A DNA stretch of 10,734 nt from CAZLIC01 sp964559535 (lineage in GTDB: Bacteria > Pseudomonadota > Alphaproteobacteria > Rhodobacterales > Rhodobacteraceae), in the NCBI GenBank assembly GCA_964559535.1, contig CAZLIC010000111.1:1-10734 (forward strand), given 5' to 3'. The notes under the pieces were generated by a model. That model was not told where the DNA came from. It ran no database searches and worked only from the letters and a program-made list of their open reading frames with translations. Position 1 is the stretch's first letter. Each line of letters begins with the position of its first letter. A program made the position numbers and the translations under genes. Below, in pieces: positions 1 to 5,735 of the stretch.

Positions 1-1423
1 CGATGTCGAAGGTCACCTCGATCTGCGGCACGCCGCGGGGGGCGGGCGGGATCTGTTCCAGATTGAACTGACCCAGCATCTTGTTGTCGGCGGCCATTTC
101 ACGCTCGCCCTGGAACACGCGGATCGTCACGGCGTTCTGGTTGTCTTCGGCGGTGGAGAAGACCTGCGACTTCTTGGTCGGGATCGTGGTGTTGCGGTCG
201 ATCAGCCGGGTGAACACGCCGCCCAGCGTTTCGATGCCCAGCGACAGCGGCGTCACGTCCAGCAGCACCACGTCCTTCACGTCGCCCTGCAGCACGCCCG
301 CCTGGATGGCCGCGCCCAGCGCCACCACCTCGTCGGGGTTCACGCCCTTGTGCGGCTCCTTGCCGAAGAACTTGGTCACTTCTTCAACGACCTTGGGCAT
401 CCGCGTCATGCCGCCGACCAGCACCACCTCGTCGATGTCGCCCACCGTCAGGCCCGCATCCTTCAGCGCGTCCTTGCACGGCTTGATCGACTTCACGATC
501 AGGTCGCCCACCAGCGATTCCAGCTTGGCCCGCGTCAGCTTGACCACCAGGTGCAGCGGCGTGCCGGTGTTGCGGTCCATGCTGATGAACGGCTGGTTGA
601 TCTCGGTCTGCTGGCTGGACGACAGCTCGATCTTGGCCTTCTCGGCCGCTTCCTTCAGGCGCTGCAACGCCATCTTGTCCAGCGTCAGGTCGACGCCGTG
701 CTCTTTCTTGAACTCGTCCGCCAGGTAGTTGACGATCCGCATGTCGAAGTCTTCGCCACCCAGGAAGGTGTCGCCGTTCGTCGACTTCACCTCGAACAGG
801 CCGTCGTCGATTTCCAGGATGGTGATGTCGAAGGTGCCGCCGCCAAGGTCATAGACGGCAATGGTGCGGGTTTCCTTCTTGTCCAGGCCATAGGCCAGCG
901 CGGCCGCCGTGGGCTCGTTGATGATGCGCAGGACTTCCAGCCCCGCGATCTTGCCCGCGTCCTTGGTGGCCTGACGCTGCGCGTCGTTGAAATAGGCGGG
1001 CACCGTGATGACGGCCTGCGTGACCGTCTCGCCCAGGTAGGACTCGGCGGTTTCCTTCATTTTCTGCAGGATGAAGGCGCTGATCTGGCTGGGCGAGTAC
1101 TTCTGCCCGCGCACCTCGACCCAGGCGTCGCCGTTGCCGCCGTTCACCACCGTGTACGGCAGGTTCTTCTTGTCCTTGGCAATGTGCGCGTCATCGACGC
1201 GGCGCCCGATCAGGCGCTTGACTGCAAAGACGGTGTTGGCGGGGTTCGTCACCGCCTGCCGCTTGGCCGACTGACCGACAAGCCGCTCGCTCTCGGTGAA
1301 GCCGACGATCGACGGCGTGGTGCGGGCCCCTTCCGAGTTCTCGATCACCCGCGGCTGCGCCCCATCCATGATGGCCACGCACGAGTTGGTCGTTCCAAGG
1401 TCGATCCCGATGACTTTCGGCAT
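1..1423 (-). CDS. dnaK: Molecular chaperone DnaK (Hsp70), N-terminal 474 residues, cut by the window edge
   Basis: This is the cytosolic ATP-dependent Hsp70 chaperone, which folds and protects proteins together with DnaJ and GrpE. The minus strand reads MPKVIGIDLGTTNSCVAIMD from an ATG at 1423 and stays open to the left edge. All Hsp70 landmarks are in order: phosphate-1 loop IDLGTTNSCV (residues 7-16), VYDLGGGTFD (190-199), VVLVGGMTRMPKVVE (333-347) and the interdomain linker VVLLDVTPLSLGIE (385-398). The start of the substrate-binding domain follows. DnaK is usually about 635-640 residues, so roughly 160 C-terminal residues lie outside. The start is supported by the family N-terminus and by a purine-rich AAGGGA six bases upstream. 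A sigma-32-like promoter lies about 115 bp upstream, which suggests heat-shock control. dnaJ commonly follows dnaK, but that side is not visible. Confidence 0.98.
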   Translation of the reverse strand, partial: MPKVIGIDLGTTNSCVAIMDGAQPRVIENSEGARTTPSIVGFTESERLVGQSAKRQAVTNPANTVFAVKRLIGRRVDDAHIAKDKKNLPYTVVNGGNGDAWVEVRGQKYSPSQISAFILQKMKETAESYLGETVTQAVITVPAYFNDAQRQATKDAGKIAGLEVLRIINEPTAAALAYGLDKKETRTIAVYDLGGGTFDITILEIDDGLFEVKSTNGDTFLGGEDFDMRIVNYLADEFKKEHGVDLTLDKMALQRLKEAAEKAKIELSSSQQTEINQPFISMDRNTGTPLHLVVKLTRAKLESLVGDLIVKSIKPCKDALKDAGLTVGDIDEVVLVGGMTRMPKVVEEVTKFFGKEPHKGVNPDEVVALGAAIQAGVLQGDVKDVVLLDVTPLSLGIETLGGVFTRLIDRNTTIPTKKSQVFSTAEDNQNAVTIRVFQGEREMAADNKMLGQFNLEQIPPAPRGVPQIEVTFDI

Positions 1424-1499
1424 GTTGTTTCCCTTTCAGGCGATATGCTGAGGCTCAGGCCCGATTGCGGCCCCTGCGCCCCGATCCCAGGTTGAAGAT

Positions 1500-1537
1500 G
1501 CCCCCGACCGTGTCATGCGCCAGCCGGTTACGGGGGC
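1500..1537 (-). repeat. Long imperfect hairpin at the start of the dnaK leader
   Basis: GCCCCCG (1500-1506) pairs with CGGGGGC (1531-1537). The stem continues inward with ACCG (1507-1510) against CGGT (1525-1528), with a two-base bulge and a 14-base loop. It lies just downstream of the predicted -10 box. The predicted start falls inside its 5' arm, so the full stem may not be present in the RNA. Role unknown. Confidence 0.4.
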
Positions 1538-1538
1538 G

Positions 1539-1567
1539 ATATAGGGGCGCGGCAAAGCCGCTGCAAG
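1539..1567 (-). promoter_or_regulatory. Sigma-32 (RpoH) type heat-shock promoter of dnaK
   Basis: On the minus strand CTTGCAG (1567-1561) is followed after 13 bases by CCCCTATAT (1547-1539). The known sigma-32 consensus is CTTGAAA, a 13-15 base spacer and CCCCAT-T; alphaproteobacterial versions favour CTTG and a CYTAT-T -10 box, which fits closely. The expected transcription start is near 1531-1533, giving a dnaK leader of about 110 nt. It is the only such match I found upstream of dnaK. No CIRCE element (TTAGCACTC-N9-GAGTGCTAA) is present. Confidence 0.75.
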
Positions 1568-1579
1568 CGCACTGCAGCG
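1559..1579. repeat. Perfect 7-bp inverted repeat overlapping the dnaK -35 box
   Basis: CGCTGCA (1559-1565) and TGCAGCG (1573-1579) are exact reverse complements separated by 7 bases. The left arm contains most of the -35 element of the heat-shock promoter. It could be an operator. Alternatively it could be a weak terminator hairpin for the upstream permease transcript, since on the minus strand it is followed by GCTTT. Neither role is demonstrated. Confidence 0.45.
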
Positions 1580-1656
1580 CGGATTTTCGGGCATCTTGCG
1601 CGAATCTGTGGGTGTTGTGCCACGGTTGCCGTGCAGCCGCGCCACAATGATCCGCC

Positions 1657-2478
1657 TCACTTCCCCGCGCTCCACGAGGCAGAGGCGAAGCGGTAGGTGT
1701 AGAAGTCGGCGATCAGCCCGATCATCAGGAAGGCCAGCGTGCAGGCCACCGGATAGAACAGGTTCGAATAGTGCGGGCTGTAGTTCAGGAAGATGAAGCC
1801 GCGACCCTGGTCGATGATGTGGAACAGCGGGTTCCAGTCAAAGAATTGCAACAGGAACCCCGGCATCATGTTGGCCACGAACATCTTGCCCGACAGGATG
1901 ACGTTGGCGCGCGAATAGACCTGCATGATCACCTGCACGCCCTCGGGCCACCACGGCTTGGCCGCCTGGAACACCATCCCCAGCGCCGCCCCCGAGGCCC
2001 AGGCCAGAAGGAAGGTTCCCATCGTGGCCGCCGGATACTGGAACGTGATCGGCGTGACGGCGGCGTGGTACAGGAACAGCAGCACCCCGGCCGAGAACAC
2101 CTGCGTGTACAGCGCCCCCAGCGCCGCCGCGGCGGTGACGACCAGCGTGTTCATCGTCGCGTGCTTCATGATGGGCGACGTGGGCGCGTCGCTGCCGGCC
2201 ACGGCGGCCATTGTCTTCACATGGGTCATGAAGACGAACACGCCCGACATGATGTACAACAGATAGTCGCCGCGGATCACCGTGCCGCGCATGCCCAGAA
2301 ACTCGAACATGAAGTAGAACACCGCAACCATCATCACGGTCTGCATGATGTTCATCAAGAGGCCCACCACCGCGTTGCGATGCGACAGGCGCACGTTGCG
2401 CACGGCAGCGTGAAAGATCACGTCGCCCATGGCCAGCGCCGCCTGCAGGGGAGTGCGAACTGTCTTGCGCTCAAACAT
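1657..2478 (-). CDS. ABC-2 type permease of the polysaccharide-export (KpsM/Wzm-like) family
   Basis: This is an inner-membrane subunit expected to export a polysaccharide or glycan with an ATP-binding partner. I start it at the ATG reading MFERKTVRTP (273 aa). The longer frame to 2580 adds a polar, composition-atypical stretch with no membrane or family character. Hydrophobic segments lie near residues 36-62, 72-92, 110-138, 150-172, 203-222 and 240-262, the six-helix layout of ABC-2 permeases. The stretch DWNPLFHIIDQGRGFIFLNY (about 214-233) is typical of capsule and O-antigen exporters. The length matches the family (about 260-275 aa). It reads in the same direction as dnaK but probably as its own unit, diverging from cysQ across a 141-bp gap. 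No ATPase gene is adjacent. The substrate cannot be read from sequence; the glycosyltransferases to the right make a surface glycan plausible. Confidence 0.88.
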   Translation of the reverse strand: MFERKTVRTPLQAALAMGDVIFHAAVRNVRLSHRNAVVGLLMNIMQTVMMVAVFYFMFEFLGMRGTVIRGDYLLYIMSGVFVFMTHVKTMAAVAGSDAPTSPIMKHATMNTLVVTAAAALGALYTQVFSAGVLLFLYHAAVTPITFQYPAATMGTFLLAWASGAALGMVFQAAKPWWPEGVQVIMQVYSRANVILSGKMFVANMMPGFLLQFFDWNPLFHIIDQGRGFIFLNYSPHYSNLFYPVACTLAFLMIGLIADFYTYRFASASWSAGK

Positions 2479-2619
2479 ACGGCAGTTGCCCGATTCCGAT
2501 GCGTTTCGGCCCCAGCATGGCACGGGAATGCTTGCCGTTCCCTTGCGGATAAGGATATGCGCCCGGCGGGGGCAAGGCAACGCCTTGGGGCCCCGACGTT
2601 GGCACAGGCGAGGTATCGT
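2479..2619. promoter_or_regulatory. Divergent intergenic region between the permease and cysQ
   Basis: This 141-bp gap separates two divergently read genes and must hold the cysQ promoter and probably the permease promoter. A weak plus-strand candidate is TTGCCG (2532-2537) with GATATG (2554-2559), spacer 16, matching sigma-70 only moderately. I see no convincing -35/-10 pair for the permease, and its Shine-Dalgarno is weak. No operator-like dyad stands out. Confidence 0.35.
2610..2613 (+). promoter_or_regulatory. Ribosome binding site fixing the cysQ start
   Basis: GAGG lies six bases before the ATG at 2620. It decides between this start and upstream in-frame codons, which would run through the divergent promoter region and antisense to the permease. 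Confidence 0.7.
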
Positions 2620-3414
2620 ATGGAATTCTCATCACTCGTGGCGCTGATGCGTCGGCTTGCATTGCAGGCAGGCGACCGGATCATGCAGGTCTACCATTCG
2701 CCCGATTTCGAGGTACGCGCCAAGGGCGACAGCAGCCCGGTGACCGAGGCCGACGAAGCCGCCGATGCCGTCATTGCCGCGGGCCTGCGCGCCGCACTGC
2801 CCGGCCTGCCGCTGATCACCGAGGAACAGGCGGCCAGCCATGCCCTGACGGCGCAGACCTTCCTGATCGTCGATCCGCTGGACGGCACGAAAGAGTTCGT
2901 GCAGCGCCGCGGCGACTTCACGGTGAACATTGCCTATGTCGAAGGCGGCACGCCGCGGTTCGGCGTGGTCTACGCCCCGGCGCAGGGCCGCCTGTTCTGG
3001 ACGCCGGCCGAAGGGGGCGCAGTCGAGGAAACCGGCGCCTTCGACAAGGACACGCCCGGCGCGCTGAAGCCGCTGCACGTGGCCACTCCCGACAACGGCG
3101 CGCTCATGGTCGTCGCCTCGAAGTCGCACCGCGATGCCGCGACCGATGCCTACATCGCACGCTACAGCGTGCGCGACATGACCAGCGCCGGGTCCAGCCT
3201 GAAGTTCTGCCTTGTCGCCACCGGCGAGGCCGACCTGTACCCGCGTCTTGGCCGCACGATGGAATGGGATACGGCTGCGGGTGACGCGGTGCTGCGTGCC
3301 GCCGGTGGCAAGGTGGTGCGGTTCGACGACCACACGCCGCTGACCTATGGCAAACCCGGCTGGGACAACCCCTTCTTCATCGCCTACGCCCCGGGCGTCG
3401 ACCTGCGCAGCTAG
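2620..3414 (+). CDS. cysQ: 3'(2'),5'-bisphosphate nucleotidase CysQ
   Basis: A Mg2+-dependent, Li+-sensitive type phosphatase of the inositol-monophosphatase superfamily. It hydrolyses 3'-phosphoadenosine 5'-phosphate (PAP) to AMP, recycling the by-product of PAPS-dependent sulfate transfer. The 264-residue protein (MEFSSLVALMRR...) shows the metal-site residues of the family in order: E68-E69 in LITEEQ, DPLDGT (85-90), and WDTAAGD (216-222). AGSSLKFCLVATGEADLYPR (190-209) is also typical. The length equals that of usual CysQ proteins (about 245-270 aa). A good GAGG Shine-Dalgarno supports the start. The gene is followed by a 145-bp gap, so it may be transcribed separately from galU. A PAPS-type sulfotransferase lies in the same cluster (8442-9857), giving CysQ a local source of PAP as well as its general role in sulfate assimilation. 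Confidence 0.95.
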   Translation: MEFSSLVALMRRLALQAGDRIMQVYHSPDFEVRAKGDSSPVTEADEAADAVIAAGLRAALPGLPLITEEQAASHALTAQTFLIVDPLDGTKEFVQRRGDFTVNIAYVEGGTPRFGVVYAPAQGRLFWTPAEGGAVEETGAFDKDTPGALKPLHVATPDNGALMVVASKSHRDAATDAYIARYSVRDMTSAGSSLKFCLVATGEADLYPRLGRTMEWDTAAGDAVLRAAGGKVVRFDDHTPLTYGKPGWDNPFFIAYAPGVDLRS

Positions 3415-3494
3415 GCAAGGCACCGCCGCGGCCAAATTCCGCCACAGTCCTGCGGCACATGTTGCGCGAACAGGTCGAAAGGTGCGAAAGGCGC

Positions 3495-3522
3495 TTCAAA
3501 TCGTGCTGCGATGCACTATCCT
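3495..3522 (+). promoter_or_regulatory. Candidate sigma-70 promoter for galU
   Basis: TTCAAA (3495-3500) and TATCCT (3517-3522) are each 4/6 matches to the sigma-70 boxes with a 16-base spacer. They lie 37 bp before the galU start, in the only gap between cysQ and galU. Just upstream CGAAAGG occurs twice, 9 bases apart (3476-3482 and 3485-3491). This is prediction by eye only. Confidence 0.35.
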
Positions 3523-3559
3523 CACCGGGTATTGATGACCCTCATTCAGGCATGTTGAC

Positions 3560-4453
3560 ATGAAGATCAGAAAAGTCACGAAGGCTGTGTTCCCCGTCGC
3601 CGGGATGGGCACGCGGTTTCTGCCTGCGACCAAGGCAATCCCCAAGGAAATCATGACGCTGGTCGATCGCCCCTTGATCCAGTACGCCATCGACGAAGCG
3701 CGCGCCGCGGGGATCAAGGAGTTCATCTTCGTCACCTCGCGCGGCAAGTCCGCGCTGGAGGACTACTTCGACCACTCGCCCGAACTGGAGAACACCCTGC
3801 GCAAGGCCGGCAAGGACGACCTGCTGGAAATCCTGCGCGAGACGAACATGGATTCGGGTGCCATCGCCTATGTCCGCCAGAACCGCCCGCTGGGGCTGGG
3901 CCACGCCGTGTGGTGCGCTCGCCGCCTGATCGGCAACGAACCCTTTGCCGTACTGCTGCCCGATGACGTGATTGCGGCGCAAAAGCCCTGCCTGCAGCAG
4001 ATGGTCGAGGCCTACGAACAGATCGGCGGCAACATGGTGGCCGCCATGGAAGTGCCGCCCGCCAAGACCAAATCCTATGGCGTTCTGGACATCGCCGAGG
4101 ACATGGGTTCGATCGTGAAGTGCAAGGGCATGGTCGAGAAGCCCAAGGTCGAAGACGCGCCGTCGAACCTTGCGGTCATCGGCCGCTACATCCTGACGCC
4201 CCGCATCATGCAGAACCTGAACCGCAAGAAAGAGGGTGTCGGCGGCGAGATCCAGCTGACCGACGCGATCGCGCGCGAGGTGAACCGCAGCGGCGTCTAC
4301 GGTTTCCGCTTCCGCGGCCAGCGCTATGACTGCGGCTCGAAGGCCGGGTTCCTGCAGGCCACCGTGGCCTTCGGCCTGGCCCGCCCCGACCTGCGCGAGG
4401 AGTTCCAGGTCTACCTGAACGAGATGGTGGCGCTGTCGCGCGCCGCGCAGTGA
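3560..4453 (+). CDS. galU: UTP--glucose-1-phosphate uridylyltransferase (UDP-glucose pyrophosphorylase)
   Basis: Makes UDP-glucose from UTP and glucose-1-phosphate in the cytosol, the activated donor for surface polysaccharides, glycolipids and UDP-glucuronate. The 297-residue protein opens MKIRKVTKAVFPVAGMGTRF with the nucleotidyltransferase loop FPVAGMGTRFLPATKAIPKE (about 11-30). It continues with VDRPLIQYAIDEA (36-48), the GLGHAVWCA and LLPDDV nucleotide/metal region (about 112-137), MVEKP (191-195), and GGEIQLTDAI near 228-237. These are the standard bacterial GalU blocks, and the length (about 290-300 aa) is normal. The start has only a weak AGG nine bases upstream and sits inside the 12-bp dyad CATGTTGACATG (3551-3562). 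It is the first gene of the plus-strand glycosyltransferase cluster. A strong hairpin directly follows its stop, so read-through may be limited. Confidence 0.97.
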   Translation: MKIRKVTKAVFPVAGMGTRFLPATKAIPKEIMTLVDRPLIQYAIDEARAAGIKEFIFVTSRGKSALEDYFDHSPELENTLRKAGKDDLLEILRETNMDSGAIAYVRQNRPLGLGHAVWCARRLIGNEPFAVLLPDDVIAAQKPCLQQMVEAYEQIGGNMVAAMEVPPAKTKSYGVLDIAEDMGSIVKCKGMVEKPKVEDAPSNLAVIGRYILTPRIMQNLNRKKEGVGGEIQLTDAIAREVNRSGVYGFRFRGQRYDCGSKAGFLQATVAFGLARPDLREEFQVYLNEMVALSRAAQ

Positions 4454-4463
4454 CCTGTGGCCG

Positions 4464-4504
4464 CGTGGCCCGCCCGCGTTTCTGACATCGCGCGGCGGGC
4501 CATG
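4464..4504 (+). repeat. Strong GC-rich hairpin immediately after galU
   Basis: TGGCCCGCC (4466-4474) pairs perfectly with GGCGGGCCA (4494-4502). The stem is extended outward by a G-U and a C-G pair, and inward by CGCG (4475-4478) with CGCG (4489-4492), with one bulged C and a 10-base loop. No U-tract follows, so it is not a classical intrinsic terminator. It may protect or attenuate the galU transcript. It argues that this stretch is non-coding. Confidence 0.55.
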
Positions 4505-4525
4505 GCCCTGCCTTTCCCGCATGCC

Positions 4526-4546
4526 TGCCCCGCGGGCACGCTGCCC
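4526..4546 (+). promoter_or_regulatory. Two mutually exclusive hairpins just before a glycosyltransferase start
   Basis: The segment has the layout TGCCC-CGC-GGGCA-CGC-TGCCC. The central GGGCA (4534-4538) can pair either with the left TGCCC (4526-4530) or with the right TGCCC (4542-4546). The right-hand pairing ends three bases before the ATG at 4550 and would cover the ribosome-binding region. It could act as a switch, or be chance in GC-rich sequence. Confidence 0.3.
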
Positions 4547-4549
4547 CCC

Positions 4550-5575
4550 ATGCGCCTGTCGCTGGCCGAACTGCGCGCGGCCTTCCGACTGCGGTTGCGG
4601 CGCCGGCTGCTGCTGCTGCGCGCGCTGCGCAAACGGCGCGACCTGACCGCCATCTGCAACCGCACCCGCGCCATCCGCCGCGGCGCCATCCTGTGCTTTG
4701 CCACCCTGCGCGACGAGGCCGAGCGCCTGCCATACTTCCTGGCGCACCACCGGCGGCTGGGCGTGCAGCACTTCCTCATCGTCGACAACGGGTCAACCGA
4801 CGGCACCCTGCAGCTGCTGCGCGACGCCCCCGACGTGTCGCTGTGGTCCACGCAGGCCAGCTACCGCGCTAGCCGCTTCGGGATGGACTGGGTGACATGG
4901 CTGATGATGCGGCACGGGCACGGGCACTGGTGCCTCACGCTCGATGCCGACGAAACGCTGATCTATCCACACTGGGAAACCCGCGACCTGCACGCGCTGA
5001 CGCACTGGCTGGACCGGCAGGGCCTGCCCGCCATGCCCGCCATGCTGCTGGACCTGTACCCGCAGGGAAAGCTGTCGGCCCACGCCTACACACCTGGCCA
5101 GAACCCGGCCGAGGTGCTGCCGTGGTTCGACCGCGGCAACTACTCGGTGCAGGTACAGCCCCTGATGCGCAACCTGTGGGTCCAGGGTGGCCCGCGCGCC
5201 CGCGCCCTGCTGGCCGAAACGCCGCGGCAGGCACCCACCCTGAACAAGACGCCGCTGGTGCGCTGGCACTGGCGCTATGCCTGGGTGAATTCGACCCACG
5301 CGCTGCTGCCGCGCCGCCTGAACCGCGTCTATGCCGAAGACGGGGGCGAGCGGATCAGCGGCATCTTGCTGCATTCCAAGTTCCTGAACACCGCCGTGGC
5401 CCGTGCCGCCACCGAAAAGGCCCGCGGCGAACATTTCGGCCGCCCCGCCGACTTCGCCCCCTATTGGGACAGCCTCTCGGCCGACCCCGACCTGTGGTGC
5501 CCGGCCTCCACCCGGCTGGCCGGCTGGCGCCAGCTGGAATCGCTGGGGCTGATGTCGCGCGGGGGATGGGTTTGA
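4550..5575 (+). CDS. Family-2 type glycosyltransferase (Glyco_tranf_2_4-like), first of two paralogues
   Basis: A GT-A fold glycosyltransferase expected to move a sugar from a nucleotide-sugar donor to a growing glycan. From the chosen ATG (MRLSLAELRAAF, 341 aa) there is a basic helix-like N-terminus rich in Arg and Leu. Then come TLRDEAERLPYFLAHHRRLG (about 52-71), VDNGSTDG (78-85) and the metal-binding DxD in LTLDADETLIYP (D132, D134). Near the C-terminus are NSTHALLPRRLN and ILLHSKFL. The DNG-S-DG plus late DxD pattern is that of the Glyco_tranf_2_4 group; donor and acceptor cannot be inferred. In-frame GTG 4457 and ATG 4502 are possible earlier starts. I prefer 4550 because it matches the paralogue's N-terminus and leaves the hairpins at 4464-4546 untranslated, though no clear Shine-Dalgarno precedes it. 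No membrane segment or signal peptide is seen. It is very similar throughout to the next gene. Confidence 0.85.
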   Translation: MRLSLAELRAAFRLRLRRRLLLLRALRKRRDLTAICNRTRAIRRGAILCFATLRDEAERLPYFLAHHRRLGVQHFLIVDNGSTDGTLQLLRDAPDVSLWSTQASYRASRFGMDWVTWLMMRHGHGHWCLTLDADETLIYPHWETRDLHALTHWLDRQGLPAMPAMLLDLYPQGKLSAHAYTPGQNPAEVLPWFDRGNYSVQVQPLMRNLWVQGGPRARALLAETPRQAPTLNKTPLVRWHWRYAWVNSTHALLPRRLNRVYAEDGGERISGILLHSKFLNTAVARAATEKARGEHFGRPADFAPYWDSLSADPDLWCPASTRLAGWRQLESLGLMSRGGWV

Positions 5576-5735
5576 CGCAGTGGACAGATCGCCGCCCGAT
5601 TCGTAGGTTGTGCCCTACGGTGGCCGCCACCGGCAGTTCGTTGCGATGCTTTGGTCTTGCCAAAGATTCGTCAGGTTTTGCCTGTCAGGCTGTTGCCGTG
5701 TGTGTGCAGGAAACGGGCGGGACTGTGCGTTGGGC
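5576..5735 (+). promoter_or_regulatory. Structured, less GC-rich gap between the two glycosyltransferase paralogues
   Basis: This 160-bp stretch carries four small dyads in a row. They are CGTAGG/CCTACG (5602-5607, 5614-5619), CGGTGG/CCACCG (5618-5623, 5627-5632; it shares two bases with the first, so only one can form), CTTTGG/CCAAAG (5649-5654, 5660-5665) and CAGG/CCTG (5672-5675, 5681-5684). The part around 5640-5700 is visibly poorer in G+C than the flanking genes. In-frame GTG 5610 and ATG 5646 exist here, but the encoded peptide is Cys-rich and unlike the paralogue. It may be a structured leader or a REP-like repeat. Confidence 0.4.

Noticed and set aside
350..1495. Open frame of 381 codons on the plus strand opposite dnaK
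   Set aside because: The opposite strand encodes textbook DnaK; this frame mirrors its strong codon bias and has no motif.
1621..1633. Small hairpin CACGG-TTG-CCGTG after the permease stop as a terminator
   Set aside because: Only five base pairs and no U-tract on either strand; too weak to call.
2479..2580. N-terminal extension of the ABC permease (34 residues)
   Set aside because: The extra residues are polar and Cys/Arg-containing with no membrane or family character; the MFERKTVRTP start gives the usual family length.
1771..2619. Upstream in-frame extension of cysQ
   Set aside because: It would run antisense through the permease gene and the divergent promoter region; the ATG at 2620 has a good GAGG and gives the normal CysQ length.
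4457..4549. Earlier starts (GTG 4457, ATG 4502) for the first glycosyltransferase
   Set aside because: Third-position GC does not exclude coding, but the paralogue has no counterpart for these residues and the stretch is full of inverted repeats; kept as an alternative only.
3542..4771. Open frame of 409 codons on the minus strand opposite galU
   Set aside because: Antisense to an unmistakable GalU and the following gap; no recognisable domain.
5610..5735. Earlier starts (GTG 5610, ATG 5646) for the second glycosyltransferase
   Set aside because: The encoded peptide is Cys-rich, unlike its paralogue, and lies in the dyad-rich, less GC-rich gap.
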